This document shows, in pieces, positions 1-10,812 of a DNA stretch of 64,000 nt. The stretch lies in the NCBI RefSeq assembly GCF_003315245.1, contig NZ_QNRT01000002.1, forward strand, positions 414,206 to 478,205, in the 5' to 3' direction. The position numbers and the translations under genes were made by a program. The stretch comes from Arenicella xantha. GTDB lineage: Bacteria > Pseudomonadota > Gammaproteobacteria > Arenicellales > Arenicellaceae. Under the pieces are notes generated by a model. The model saw nothing but the letters and a program-made list of their open reading frames with translations, was not told where the DNA came from and did not search any database. Numbering within the stretch: the stretch's first letter is position 1; each line of letters starts with the position of its first letter.

Positions 1-137
1 TTAACAATTTAATTTCCATCCTTCAGGGTTAGGGTTACGTGACATTAGCAAAGAACCTCAACGAGAGCAATCTCGCATTGCGTGCCACGAATAAAACTAC
101 TCGTTAAAAATCCACCTATCAGACTGTTTAAAAAGCT

Positions 138-1121
138 ATGACGCCGATTAACGCCGCGAAAAAAAACACCACCTCTAATATGGTGTCACATTTCAATTAC
201 TACTGGCTGCTGCAGCTATTTGCCGTTGCCCTAGCGTGCTCCGCCCCAACCACTCATGCCAATGATTTGACATCCCTTGAAGACTCCATCAATGCCGCAG
301 AAGCGCATTTTGACGACATTATTGACGGCGCAGAGAAGAACATTCGCTGGCATCAAAACCAGTTAATTAAGACCGAATACTCTATTGTTTACCTACATGG
401 ATTCTCCGCTTCCCGACAGGAGCTCAATCCACTTGTTGACGAGCTAGCCGATGAATTAGCGGCCAACGTCTTTTACGCACGCTTGCGTGGCCATGGCCGA
501 TCAGCAGATGCAATGTTGGACGGCAATGTAGCAGCCTGGCAACAAGATACACTTGACGCGTTCAAGATTGGGCAATTAATCGGTGAAAAAGTAATTCTAA
601 TTGGCACCTCAACTGGTGCTACCTTAGCTACTTGGCTGAATAGCCAAAGCAACAGCACTCAGGCAGCAGCAAGCATTCTGATTTCACCGAATTTCAAGGT
701 TAAGAGTCGCTCAGCATCAATGGTGCAATGGCGGCTTGGATTGTGGCTGGCAAAACAGCTAAACGGCGATTACCACTCATTTAAGCCGCATAACGAGTTT
801 CATGCCAAATACTGGACCGAGCGTTATCCGCTGGATGCCGTAGTACCAATGCTAGACTTAGTAGATCTAGTCGAAGAGATAGATAAATCGTCTATCAAAG
901 TTCCACAACTAATCGTTTACTCGCCAAACGATCAAGTAGTCGACGTCAATAAAATCAAGCAAGTTTCGATGCAGTTTACCGGCACTAAGGTCAGCTTAGT
1001 GCCTTTCACAAGCTCCAAAGACCCTGCCCAACATGTGCTAGTCGGTGACTCCAGCTCACCAAATGAAGTCGCTGATATGCGCGCATTAATTATCGACTTC
1101 TTACGAACCCTGGAACGTTAG
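138..1121 (+). CDS. periplasmic alpha/beta hydrolase
   Basis: This is a serine hydrolase of the alpha/beta fold, probably an esterase or lipase-like enzyme; the substrate cannot be told. The nucleophile elbow GTSTG puts the catalytic Ser at residue 158. An HGFS oxyanion-type motif lies near residue 87, an Asp in SPNDQ near 267 and a His in AQHVL near 303, giving a complete triad. The N-terminus has a hydrophobic stretch (about residues 22-36) and a likely signal-peptidase site after TTHA, so export is inferred. A second ATG at position 180 leaves a more typical signal peptide and may be the true start; no strong ribosome site is seen for either. The gene converges with purL, with 7 bp between the stops. 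Confidence 0.8.
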   Translation: MTPINAAKKNTTSNMVSHFNYYWLLQLFAVALACSAPTTHANDLTSLEDSINAAEAHFDDIIDGAEKNIRWHQNQLIKTEYSIVYLHGFSASRQELNPLVDELADELAANVFYARLRGHGRSADAMLDGNVAAWQQDTLDAFKIGQLIGEKVILIGTSTGATLATWLNSQSNSTQAAASILISPNFKVKSRSASMVQWRLGLWLAKQLNGDYHSFKPHNEFHAKYWTERYPLDAVVPMLDLVDLVEEIDKSSIKVPQLIVYSPNDQVVDVNKIKQVSMQFTGTKVSLVPFTSSKDPAQHVLVGDSSSPNEVADMRALIIDFLRTLER

Positions 1122-1128
1122 TACCGCC

Positions 1129-4100
1129 CTAGCCTACCCAAACTCGGGCATTGCGAAACATTCGCATCCAAGGCCCATATTCGCCCCAACTCGGATCCTG
1201 CCACGAATTGGTGACGCTACGGAATATACGCTCAGGATGCGGCATCATAATAGTGACCCTACCATCAGCATTACTCAGACCAGCAATGCCATTCGGTGAA
1301 CCATTAGGGTTTGCCGGATAGTGCTCGGTCGGCGCACCGCTATGATCGATGTAGCGCAACGCCAGCAAGCTTGATTGATCTTGCCCTGAATATTCTGCTC
1401 GACCTTCACCGTGAGCCACAACCACAGGCAGCTTAGAACCTTGCATCCCACTCAGGAATAAAGAATTGCTGTCTTGCGGAATTTCCACCTGCACTAAACG
1501 GGCTTCGAATTGCTCAGAAGCATTACGTACGAAGTGAGGCCACTGCTCAGCTCCAGGAATTATTTCCTTAAGATTGGACATCATTTGGCAACCATTGCAA
1601 ATACCCAGCGCAAATGCATCTTGGCGAGCGAAAAATGCCGAGAAAGTATCGCGCACCATTGGATTAAACAAGATCGATTTAGCCCATCCCTCACCGGCTC
1701 CTAATACATCACCATAAGAAAAACCGCCGCAAGCAACTAGCCCATTGAATTCAGAGAGGTCGGTTCGACCTGCATTTACGTCACTCATCGTGACATCGAC
1801 CGCCGTAAAACCAGCTTGGGAGAATGCCGCCGCCATTTCAATATGACCATTCACGCCTTGTTCTCGCAAGATAGCCACGCGCGGCTTATTGCCACCAATA
1901 AACGGTGCTGAGATATCCTTATTACTATCAAACATTAACTCTGAGAACAAACCTCGGTCTTCGACATCCAAAATACGATCGTATTCTTGCTGAGCGCAAC
2001 TAGGGTTATCACGTAAGGACTGCATCTGATAACTCGTCTCCGACCAAGCTCGGTGTAAATCAACACGCGACGCATTCAGCACCTGCGCATCGCCAAACGC
2101 AATCGAAACCTTATCGCCAGACACGGCCTTACCTAGAGGCAGCAGAGCGTGCGATATGTTTGCCTGATCGAGCACAGTATTAACGCGTGCCAACTGCGAA
2201 TCGGCAATTTGCAACACAACACCTAATTCCTCATTGAATAATACGGATAAGCTGCTTGACTGATCACCGCTAAGCTTAATATCCAAACCACAGCGACTGG
2301 CAAATGCCATTTCCAATAACGCGGTAACTAAACCACCGTCAGAGCGATCGTGATACGCTAACAACAAGCCATCTGCGATCATTGTTTGTATCGCCAGCAA
2401 GCCGCTCTTTAACAACGTCGACGAGTCCACGTCGGGCGTCTCGGTACCGACCTGACCAAACACTTGCGCTAAAATAGAACAACCTAGACGCTGTTGACCG
2501 CCAGACAGATCTAGCAAATAAAGGCCAGACTCCGATGCAAGATCGAGCTCTGGCGTGCAAGTCTTACGAACATCGTCTACTGGGGCAAAGGCGCTAATAA
2601 TGCACGACACTGGCGCCGTCACACTGCGCTCTTTGCGTTGCTCATCGAGCCACACACTTTTCATCGACATCGAATCCTTACCAACTGGAATCGCAATCCC
2701 GAGCTCAGGACATAACTCCATGCCAACAGCCTTCACGGTAGCGTATAGCGCCGCATCATCACCGGAGTGGCCACCTGCCGCCATCCAGTTTGCAGACAAT
2801 TTAACCTCAGATAAATCACGAATATTTGACGCCATCAAATTGGTAAGCGCTTCGCCAATCGCCATTCGACCACTGGCCGGCGCATTGACGGAGGCCAACG
2901 GTGTGCGCTCGCCCAATGCCATGGCTTCGCCACTCGCTCCAGTATAGGCACTGGTAGTAACCGCAACATCACTGACCGGCACTTGCCAAGGACCAACCAT
3001 TTGATCGCGCGCAATCATGCCGGTAACACTACGATCGCCAATGGTTATTAAAAAAGATTTATCCGCCACCGCCGGACAAGCCAACACTCGAGCTAACGCT
3101 TGCTCTAGTGACACTCCAGAAAAATCTAATTCGGGAGGGTTACGGTCGGCGCTTTCGACATTGCGTAGCATTTTTGGAGGCTTGCCAAACAGCGTCGCCA
3201 TCGGCAAGTCAATCGGTGTTTGCTGACGTGGGCTAGCATCAGCAAACTGTGGGTCTTCGAGCACTAAAAGCTCATCGTCCGTGGCTTGCCCGATGACGCA
3301 ATACAAACAGCGTTCACGCGCGCAAATTGCTTCAAATTCAGCTAAACGTTCTGGGGCAACGGCGAGCGTGTAGCGCTCCTGAGCTTCGTTACACCATATC
3401 TGCATGGGCGACATACCAGGCTCATCGTTAAGCACCTTACGTAGATCGAAACGACCACCGCGACCCGCATCACCAACTAATTCAGGAACCGCATTACACA
3501 ATCCGCCGGCACCGATATCGTGAATCGAAATAATTGGATTGTTGTCATCCATCGCCCAACACGTATCGATCACTTCTTGGCAACGTCGTTGCATTTCAGG
3601 GTTACCGCGCTGCACCGATGCATAATCCAATTGCTCAGAGCTCTTGCCCGAAGCAACACTCGACGCGGCTCCGCCGCCCAGACCAATCAACATGGCTGGA
3701 CCGCCCAATACAATAATGTAAGAACCGTCAGGTATAATATTTTTTTCTACATGCTGACCACGAATATTACCAAGCCCGCCTGCCAGCATAATAGGTTTGT
3801 GGTAACCGCGAACATCGTCCGGTGACGCAATAGCCTGCTCATAGGTACGAAAATATCCGGCAATATTAGGTCGACCGAACTCGTTATTAAACGATGCGCC
3901 CCCAATAGGTGCTTCCAACATAATCTGTAACGGCGAAGCGATACGCGCAGGTTTTGCTTCCGGCCCTTCCCAAGGCTGAGGTAATTCAGGCAATCGTAAG
4001 TTTGATACTGTGAATCCGGTTAAACCCGCTTTTGGCTTAGAACCCCGACCAGTTGCACCTTCATCACGAATTTCCCCACCAGAACCGGTCGCAGCGCCGG

Positions 4101-5025
4101 GGAACGGCGATATGGCGGTCGGATGATTATGCGTTTCCACTTTACACAGAATATGAATTGGCTCTTTCACTGAAGCGTATTCATGGCATGCTGGATCCGC
4201 ATAAAAGCGCTCACCTTCAGAACCTTCTAACACCGACGAGTTATCAGAATAAGCCACGAGAGTGCCCTTACTATTCTGGATGTGGGTCTCGCGGATCATA
4301 CGAAATAGCGAATGAGCTTGAGCCTCGCCATCGATAATCCAATCGGCATTGAATATCTTATGGCGACAGTGCTCGGAATTGACCTGAGCGAACATCATTA
4401 ACTCGACATCAGTAGGATTTTTGCCAAGCAAGGAATACTGCTCAAGCAAATAATCAATTTCATCATCTGATAGCGCTAAACCCAACTGCTGATTTGCCGA
4501 TTCAAGCGCCGGTCGACCTTCGCGCTGTAACGGTACTTCGAAAAGCGCCTTAGGCGTTTCATGCCGAAATAGCCCCGCTGCTTGGTCAATATCTAAAACC
4601 ACTGATTCCGTCATTGGATCATGCAGTTCAGCCGCAATGACAAGCAATTCTTGCTCACTAAATGGTTTATCAGACTCTAAATAAAACACTATGCCGCGCT
4701 CTATTCTCTCGACCGAACTCAGGCCGCAATGATGCGCGATATCGGTAGCTTTGGTTGCCCAAGGGGAAATCGTGCCTAACCTCGGGATTACAAAAATTAA
4801 TTGGCCTTGATGCTCTACTTCCGAAGTATGCGGTCCGTAAGCTAACAGACGAGTTAGTTTGGCCAGTTCAGCATCTGACAATGCAGGCGATTCAGGATGT
4901 AAGGAAATAAGGTGTTGAAATTCCGTCCGACACTGTTTCAACGAAGGGAACTGCCGTTGAACCTCATTCAATAATTTCTGAATTCGAAAATTGGAGAGGG
5001 CTTGACCGCCACGTAATCGCAACAT
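1129..5025 (-). CDS. purL: phosphoribosylformylglycinamidine synthase
   Basis: PurL converts FGAR, glutamine and ATP to FGAM, the fourth step of de novo purine synthesis. At 1298 residues it is the long single-chain form of proteobacteria: an N-terminal PurS-like part, two synthetase halves ([16 protein letters not shown] loop near residue 298) and a C-terminal class I glutamine amidotransferase. The amidotransferase Cys is at about residue 1143 in GICNGCQ, and its His/Glu pair is in PHPERIFR near the end. The start fits the family ([11 protein letters not shown]) and has GGAAG five bases upstream. It follows purC on the same strand, with a hairpin in the 104-bp gap. Identification is certain from length and motifs. 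Confidence 0.98.
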   Translation of the reverse strand: MLRLRGGQALSNFRIQKLLNEVQRQFPSLKQCRTEFQHLISLHPESPALSDAELAKLTRLLAYGPHTSEVEHQGQLIFVIPRLGTISPWATKATDIAHHCGLSSVERIERGIVFYLESDKPFSEQELLVIAAELHDPMTESVVLDIDQAAGLFRHETPKALFEVPLQREGRPALESANQQLGLALSDDEIDYLLEQYSLLGKNPTDVELMMFAQVNSEHCRHKIFNADWIIDGEAQAHSLFRMIRETHIQNSKGTLVAYSDNSSVLEGSEGERFYADPACHEYASVKEPIHILCKVETHNHPTAISPFPGAATGSGGEIRDEGATGRGSKPKAGLTGFTVSNLRLPELPQPWEGPEAKPARIASPLQIMLEAPIGGASFNNEFGRPNIAGYFRTYEQAIASPDDVRGYHKPIMLAGGLGNIRGQHVEKNIIPDGSYIIVLGGPAMLIGLGGGAASSVASGKSSEQLDYASVQRGNPEMQRRCQEVIDTCWAMDDNNPIISIHDIGAGGLCNAVPELVGDAGRGGRFDLRKVLNDEPGMSPMQIWCNEAQERYTLAVAPERLAEFEAICARERCLYCVIGQATDDELLVLEDPQFADASPRQQTPIDLPMATLFGKPPKMLRNVESADRNPPELDFSGVSLEQALARVLACPAVADKSFLITIGDRSVTGMIARDQMVGPWQVPVSDVAVTTSAYTGASGEAMALGERTPLASVNAPASGRMAIGEALTNLMASNIRDLSEVKLSANWMAAGGHSGDDAALYATVKAVGMELCPELGIAIPVGKDSMSMKSVWLDEQRKERSVTAPVSCIISAFAPVDDVRKTCTPELDLASESGLYLLDLSGGQQRLGCSILAQVFGQVGTETPDVDSSTLLKSGLLAIQTMIADGLLLAYHDRSDGGLVTALLEMAFASRCGLDIKLSGDQSSSLSVLFNEELGVVLQIADSQLARVNTVLDQANISHALLPLGKAVSGDKVSIAFGDAQVLNASRVDLHRAWSETSYQMQSLRDNPSCAQQEYDRILDVEDRGLFSELMFDSNKDISAPFIGGNKPRVAILREQGVNGHIEMAAAFSQAGFTAVDVTMSDVNAGRTDLSEFNGLVACGGFSYGDVLGAGEGWAKSILFNPMVRDTFSAFFARQDAFALGICNGCQMMSNLKEIIPGAEQWPHFVRNASEQFEARLVQVEIPQDSNSLFLSGMQGSKLPVVVAHGEGRAEYSGQDQSSLLALRYIDHSGAPTEHYPANPNGSPNGIAGLSNADGRVTIMMPHPERIFRSVTNSWQDPSWGEYGPWMRMFRNARVWVG

Positions 5026-5078
5026 GCTGACTTCCGATATAATTTAATGTGTTCATTCAGGGCAAACTGAACGAGAAA

Positions 5079-5107
5079 CGCCAGATCGTCACTCGACTAA
5101 TCTGGCG
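5079..5107 (-). terminator. hairpin between purC and purL
   Basis: Perfect 8-bp arms (CGCCAGAT and ATCTGGCG) enclose a 13-base loop that can pair further (GTC/GAC). On the minus strand it is followed only by TTTCTCGTT, a weak U-tract. It may attenuate read-through from purC into purL, or simply be a processing or stability hairpin. Confidence 0.45.
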
Positions 5108-5129
5108 CGCAAATAACCTTTTCCGACGC

Positions 5130-5840
5130 TTAGAGGGCTAGACCTAGACGGCTAGCAACTGCCTCATATGCTTCGACAACGCCGCCTAAACCTTTCCGGA
5201 AGCGGTCTTTATCTAACTTTTCACGAGTTTCAATATCCCAAATTCGACAACCATCAGGACTAAATTCATCACCAAGAAAAAGCTGATCGCCCTGCTTACC
5301 GAATTCAAGTTTAAAATCCACCAGCAGCATTCCAGAATCAGCAAACAACTTACTAAGAATATCATTCACTTGCAGCGTAGTTTTTTGCATATAGGCTACC
5401 GCTTCAGGGTCTGCCCAACCAAAGGTCGCAATATGAGACTCGTTTACCATTGGGTCATGCAGAGCATCATTCTTCAGGAAGAATTCAAATGTTGGCGGCG
5501 ACAAAGTCATGCCATCCTCAATACCGAGGCGCTTACAAATTGATCCTGATGCAACATTGCGTACCACGCACTCGACCGGAATCATGTCCAACCGGCGCAC
5601 TAGAGACTCCGTGTCTGATAGCAATTCAATAAAATGTGTGGAGACACCATTGGCTTCCAAATGCTGCATGATAAATGCATTAAATTTATTATTGACCATA
5701 CCCTTGCGATCGAGTTGCTCAATACGCTCCCCGTCAAACGCCGAGGTGTCGTTACGGAAATGTAAAATTAACGCATCATCACGGTCTGACTTGAAAACCG
5801 ATTTAGCTTTACCACTGTATATTTCTTCGCCACGTTGCAT
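5130..5840 (-). CDS. purC: SAICAR synthetase
   Basis: PurC ligates aspartate to CAIR with ATP, giving SAICAR in purine synthesis. The 236-residue length is normal for the bacterial enzyme. Diagnostic segments are the N-terminal [21 protein letters not shown] near residue 90, LVDFKLEFG near 175 and [12 protein letters not shown] near 195. A GAGGA ribosome site lies just before the ATG. The minus-strand order dapA, bamC, purC is the same as in E. coli, with purL added downstream here. Confidence 0.97.
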   Translation of the reverse strand: MQRGEEIYSGKAKSVFKSDRDDALILHFRNDTSAFDGERIEQLDRKGMVNNKFNAFIMQHLEANGVSTHFIELLSDTESLVRRLDMIPVECVVRNVASGSICKRLGIEDGMTLSPPTFEFFLKNDALHDPMVNESHIATFGWADPEAVAYMQKTTLQVNDILSKLFADSGMLLVDFKLEFGKQGDQLFLGDEFSPDGCRIWDIETREKLDKDRFRKGLGGVVEAYEAVASRLGLAL

Positions 5841-5890
5841 AGTGTCCTCGCTACCTAATTGCGATGTATTTGTTAAACTGCTTCAAATAA

Positions 5891-6595
5891 CTAATTGTTC
5901 AAAATACGTTCAAATACACGATTACTACTATTGGCAGAAACAATCGCACCTGAACGATTTAACACAGAGACATGAGACACACCTTTCTTTTCAACTACTT
6001 GCAGTGCGCAATACTCTAAATTTTCAGACTTCTCACGAGTGAAAAATGACCAACCACCACGTTTTTGAACTGTAACATTGTCATCCACAATGTCTCCACA
6101 ACCAATTGAGAACCGACCAGCGGACTCATTTCGAGCAAAAATGGTGACGTCGGAGCGCTGTAAATTTTCAGCCAAATATTCCCATGCTCGATCAAATGAT
6201 GCGTCAATCTCAAGTACCGCTTGATCGTCATCAACCGTCACAACTCGCGCGGCGATAAACTGATCGGCATCATTAACCGAAGAATCAGTATCCTTAATCA
6301 ACGTCGGTTGCGCTTGAACCGCTGCCGGCTGAGGTTCGGGTTCAATCAAAACCACATCTTCAGGAGTCGTACTAGGATCGTCGTTACTGGATGGCAAAAC
6401 TTGCTCACGCGCCGGCTTCTTTAACGGAGGCAAGGAACGCGCAGAGCGATAATCAGCACTGTCATCGACGGTCTGGATCACTCCTCGACTGCCACAGCCA
6501 GCAATAGACAGCAATAACACTAGACTCATAAGCAAGGTCAGCGGATTGACCACTGAGCGTGTACTAACGGATGGGGATAGAGGGCTGGTCTTCAC
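5891..6595 (-). CDS. bamC: BamC-like outer membrane assembly lipoprotein, short form
   Basis: BamC is a lipoprotein subunit of the BAM complex that inserts beta-barrel proteins into the outer membrane. The sequence shows a hydrophobic signal with lipobox SIAGC (lipidated Cys about residue 34), a Pro/Gln-rich low-complexity linker (about 50-105) and one folded domain of about 115 residues with the helix-grip pattern (ASFDRAWEYLAENL, then GRFSIGCGD). E. coli BamC is about 344 residues with two such domains, so this copy appears to keep one only. Position between dapA and purC strongly supports the name; sequence similarity alone would be weak. Confidence 0.75.
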   Translation of the reverse strand: MKTSPLSPSVSTRSVVNPLTLLMSLVLLLSIAGCGSRGVIQTVDDSADYRSARSLPPLKKPAREQVLPSSNDDPSTTPEDVVLIEPEPQPAAVQAQPTLIKDTDSSVNDADQFIAARVVTVDDDQAVLEIDASFDRAWEYLAENLQRSDVTIFARNESAGRFSIGCGDIVDDNVTVQKRGGWSFFTREKSENLEYCALQVVEKKGVSHVSVLNRSGAIVSANSSNRVFERILNN

Positions 6596-6642
6596 TAAAT
6601 GATTCCTCGGTGTCGTACTATTTTTTTGTCGTTATGTTCGGA

Positions 6643-7521
6643 TTAGTCCACGTCAGCTTGATGCATTGCGGCATCAACGATCTGCGTAAACTGAGGACTG
6701 AGCGGTGTCAACGGCAATCTTAAAACGTTCGCAGTATAGCCCATTTTTGACACGGCATACTTAACCGGTATCGGGTTTGATTCTACGAAGAGATCGCGGT
6801 GCAAAGCACGTAACTTCAGATCCAACTGCCGTGCATCATCAAACTTACCGGCCAGCGCAGCCTCACACATTTGGCTCATCAAACTAGGCGCCACATTGGC
6901 CGTGACGGATATATCTCCACGTGCACCAATTTGCATGTACTCCAACGCAGTTGGATCATCGCCGGACAAAATAGTAAGTCGATCACCGCAACGGTCAACT
7001 AGATCTCGTCCGCGCGCCAGATCGCCAGTGGCATCTTTACAACCTACTATATTGTCAATATCCGCTAACACTGCGATGGAGTCATTGGACAAGTCAGCCA
7101 CCGTACGCCCAGGTACATTGTATAAAATCTGAGGTATGGGTACGGCCTTAGCAATGCTGGAAAAGTGCTGAATTAATCCAGCTTGGGTCGGCTTGTTATA
7201 ATACGGCACCACAATCAGCGCAGCATCAGCACCTAAGCGCTCTGCATGCTTAGTGAGATGAATAGCCTCACTCGTTGAATTTGCCCCAGTACCGGCGATA
7301 ACCGGAATCCTCCGATCAACTGTCTTGATGGTATATTCAATTACCGCCAAGTGTTCGTCAACGGTTAAGGTTGCGGATTCGCCCGTTGTGCCTACGGCGA
7401 CAATCCCGTGAGTGCCAGAAGCTACATGAAACTCAATCAAGCGAGTCAGAGCAGCAAAATCCACCGCGCCGTTCGGCTGCATGGGGGTAATCAAAGCGAC
7501 GATACTGCCTTCTAGTTTCAT
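6643..7521 (-). CDS. dapA: 4-hydroxy-tetrahydrodipicolinate synthase
   Basis: DapA condenses pyruvate with aspartate semialdehyde, the first committed step toward diaminopimelate and lysine. The Schiff-base Lys is residue 162 in GCKDATGD, the catalytic Tyr is 134 in YNVPGRT, and the GTTGES substrate loop is at 44-49. The 292-residue length is standard. It heads the dapA-bamC-purC group. Its substrate is made by asd, also in this window (25478-26524). Confidence 0.98.
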   Translation of the reverse strand: MKLEGSIVALITPMQPNGAVDFAALTRLIEFHVASGTHGIVAVGTTGESATLTVDEHLAVIEYTIKTVDRRIPVIAGTGANSTSEAIHLTKHAERLGADAALIVVPYYNKPTQAGLIQHFSSIAKAVPIPQILYNVPGRTVADLSNDSIAVLADIDNIVGCKDATGDLARGRDLVDRCGDRLTILSGDDPTALEYMQIGARGDISVTANVAPSLMSQMCEAALAGKFDDARQLDLKLRALHRDLFVESNPIPVKYAVSKMGYTANVLRLPLTPLSPQFTQIVDAAMHQADVD

Positions 7522-7587
7522 CTATATATGCGGTATAGGGTTGTGTCTAACTCGGTAAGCCCGAGATTACGATTAATCGGAATATTC

Positions 7588-8379
7588 CTACTCGGTAGGA
7601 GATTTATTCTGCCGTCGGAGTTTTTTGACGACATACAATATTGTGCCACTTAGCAAATAACCCAAGCCACAGAATAAAAATGCCATGGGCGGATCCCAAT
7701 AGATCAACGCCACGACCATGACTCCAACAATGAGTCCGACAAACGGCATTTGATCACGAAAGTTAACGTCTTTGAATGACCGAAACTTAACGTTACTCAC
7801 CATTGCTAACGCAGTCGCTAACATCAAGATAGCCAGCGGCACACTAATGCCCGATGGGTCAATATCATAGTCCACAGAAACCCAAACGATCGACGCCATA
7901 ATAGCCGCCGCACCTGGGCTCGGCATACCAATAAAGTGCGACTTATCATTGACCGTCGCCACATTAAATCGCGCTAAGCGGAGCGCCGCACAGGCAATAT
8001 AGACAAAAGCCACCAAGCTACCAAATCGACCCAACTCAGATAGTGCAAATTCGAATAACACCATTGCTGGAGCAACACCAAAAGATACCATATCTGACAG
8101 ACTGTCATACTCTGACCCAAAAGCACTTTGCGTGTTCGTCAGACGTGCCAAACGGCCATCGAGAATATCCATCACCATTGCAACATATATTGCTAGCGAC
8201 GCCGCCTCAAAGTGACCAAGCCGAGCTTGCATAATGGCGTAAAAACCTGCAAATAACCCCGCCGTAGTAAACAGGTTGGGCAATACGTAAATACCCTTTG
8301 CAGGCTTAGCTCTTACAGCCTTTTTGGCTTTGACGTTAGCGGTGTTATCCGCATCATTATTGGAGTGCTCTGAGCTCAT
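7588..8379 (-). CDS. pssA: CDP-diacylglycerol-serine O-phosphatidyltransferase
   Basis: This integral membrane enzyme makes phosphatidylserine from CDP-diacylglycerol and serine. The CDP-alcohol phosphotransferase signature DGRLAR, eight residues, G, three, D, three, D lies near residues 73-95 (DGRLARLTNTQSAFGSEYD). A basic N-terminus is followed by about six to eight hydrophobic segments and a basic C-terminal tail. It is the polytopic type, not the peripheral phospholipase-D-like PssA of E. coli. It lies 51 bp after psd, which uses its product, so the two probably form one transcript. Confidence 0.95.
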   Translation of the reverse strand: MSSEHSNNDADNTANVKAKKAVRAKPAKGIYVLPNLFTTAGLFAGFYAIMQARLGHFEAASLAIYVAMVMDILDGRLARLTNTQSAFGSEYDSLSDMVSFGVAPAMVLFEFALSELGRFGSLVAFVYIACAALRLARFNVATVNDKSHFIGMPSPGAAAIMASIVWVSVDYDIDPSGISVPLAILMLATALAMVSNVKFRSFKDVNFRDQMPFVGLIVGVMVVALIYWDPPMAFLFCGLGYLLSGTILYVVKKLRRQNKSPTE

Positions 8380-8430
8380 GCCCGCGATTATACAAGCTCA
8401 TTCACAAAAATGTTCGCCATTTGAACGTTC

Positions 8431-9081
8431 TCAGTCAACGAACTTACCCAGAATGGAAGTTCCTGATGAGACTGTATCTCCAAGTTTAACGCTGGCCGAA
8501 AATTCAGTAGGCAAAAACAAGTCAACGCGCGAACCAAACCGGATAAAACCATAGCGCTGCCCTTGCTCTAGCTCGTCACCTTCTTTGACATAACACAAAA
8601 TCCGCCGTGCAATTAACCCAGCCACCTGCACCGAGATAATGTCCTTGCCCTCGGGCGTCTGCAACCAAATGGCGTTTCGCTCATTCTGTTCAGAAGCCTT
8701 ATCAAACGCGGCGTTGACGAACAAACCAGGATGATACCAAACTTGTTTGACCTTACCCGCTAGCGGCGCTCGATTCGAATGCACCGAAAAAACGTTCATA
8801 AACACGCTAATCTTAAAGGCCTTTCGATCGATATAGGGATCATCAACCACACCTGTAAAAATCACTTTACCATCAGCGGGCGACACTAATGCTCCAGCTT
8901 GCTGTGGGATCGCACGATGCGGATCTCGAAAAAACTGTAAAACAAAGGCAAAAATGACCCAAAACACAATTGCCACATACCACGGAAAAGCCCAGCTTGT
9001 AACGAGCGCGGCAAACAAAGTAAGGGCAAGATAAAACCAGCCTTCTCTTGCCAGAAGTGGATGTGAATCAATTGCTTTCAT
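8431..9081 (-). CDS. psd: phosphatidylserine decarboxylase, short type
   Basis: Psd decarboxylates phosphatidylserine to phosphatidylethanolamine, using a pyruvoyl group formed by self-cleavage. The cleavage site is the Gly-Ser in RFGSRVDLFLP near residue 185. HSNRAPL and SPADGKV are further family motifs. Two membrane segments lie near the N-terminus. At about 216 residues it is the short family, distinct from the roughly 320-residue LGST enzyme of E. coli. I chose the ATG at 9081 because AGGAAA sits upstream and the protein then begins MKAIDSHPLL; an in-frame start at 9126 would add 15 residues and overlap the ilvC-psd spacer. Confidence 0.94.
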   Translation of the reverse strand: MKAIDSHPLLAREGWFYLALTLFAALVTSWAFPWYVAIVFWVIFAFVLQFFRDPHRAIPQQAGALVSPADGKVIFTGVVDDPYIDRKAFKISVFMNVFSVHSNRAPLAGKVKQVWYHPGLFVNAAFDKASEQNERNAIWLQTPEGKDIISVQVAGLIARRILCYVKEGDELEQGQRYGFIRFGSRVDLFLPTEFSASVKLGDTVSSGTSILGKFVD

Positions 9082-9124
9082 AATATTTTTCCTGTTATTT
9101 ATCGGCTTGACTTCACGCCACACC

Positions 9125-9169
9125 AAAAAACATACAGCGCGTTGAAGGTCGCCTTCAACGCGCTGTATG
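9125..9169 (-). terminator. rho-independent terminator of the ilvBNC operon
   Basis: An 18-bp perfect inverted repeat (9131-9148 with 9152-9169) has a 3-base loop. On the minus strand it is followed by six T's (9125-9130). It lies just after ilvC and just before psd, so it should separate the ilv operon from the psd-pssA pair. Confidence 0.9.
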
Positions 9170-9213
9170 AGAAAACAAAGCGGCGCTCGAGAACGCGCGC
9201 AGTGAACTCTGCT

Positions 9214-10260
<1,047 letters not shown>

Positions 10261-10280
10261 TTATGTATTAGTTCTATTGC

Positions 10281-10772
10281 TTAAACACTAAGTGCGCCTT
10301 CACTGGCCGAAAGCCCGGTCACTCCGGAGCGCGCTATTTCAATAATCTGAATGCCTGAGAGACTATTTAGCAGTTCGTCGATTTTTTCGCTACTGCCGCT
10401 CATTTCAATAATCGACTGCGTGTCCGAAACGTCAATTAGAGAACCGTTAAACGCTTTGACGATACGCTCTAGGTCAGCCTTTTGTTCAGGCTTAATGACC
10501 ACTTTAGCGAGAATCACTTCGCGCTCCAAGTGCCCGCTAATGGTAATGTCTTCTAAGGCAGCCACATCCACCAATTTGAATAGCTGCTTCTCTATTTGAT
10601 CTATTTTACGATCATCACCGATTGTCACGATGGTCATTCTAGATAAGGTGGGATCGTTAGTTGGCGCCACCGTTAACGATTCAATGTTATAGCCGCGCGC
10701 CGAAAACAACCCAGACACGCGTGACAACGCACCGGATTCGTTTTCAAGTAATACTGAAATAATATGTCGCAT
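10281..10772 (-). CDS. ilvN: acetolactate synthase regulatory subunit
   Basis: This is the small subunit of acetohydroxyacid synthase, which activates the catalytic subunit and carries valine feedback inhibition. It is 163 residues, with an N-terminal ACT domain starting RHIISVLLENESGALSRV and a C-terminal small-subunit domain. AGGA lies six bases before the ATG. It lies 40 bp after the large subunit and 56 bp before ilvC. The length and sequence fit IlvH (the partner of IlvI) as well as IlvN; the symbol is chosen for the operon order. Confidence 0.95.
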   Translation of the reverse strand: MRHIISVLLENESGALSRVSGLFSARGYNIESLTVAPTNDPTLSRMTIVTIGDDRKIDQIEKQLFKLVDVAALEDITISGHLEREVILAKVVIKPEQKADLERIVKAFNGSLIDVSDTQSIIEMSGSSEKIDELLNSLSGIQIIEIARSGVTGLSASEGALSV

Positions 10773-10812
10773 GTTAATTCCTGGTCGTTCCTAGCAATCT
10801 ATCGGTCTGAAC

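Noticed and set aside
2555..2947. A 130-codon plus-strand frame inside purL
   Set aside because: It is fully antisense to the conserved synthetase domain of purL and has no features of its own.
5029..5065. TTGCCC-N18-TATATC as a purL promoter
   Set aside because: The start would fall about four bases before the ATG and upstream of it the GGAAG ribosome site would be lost, so the two readings conflict.
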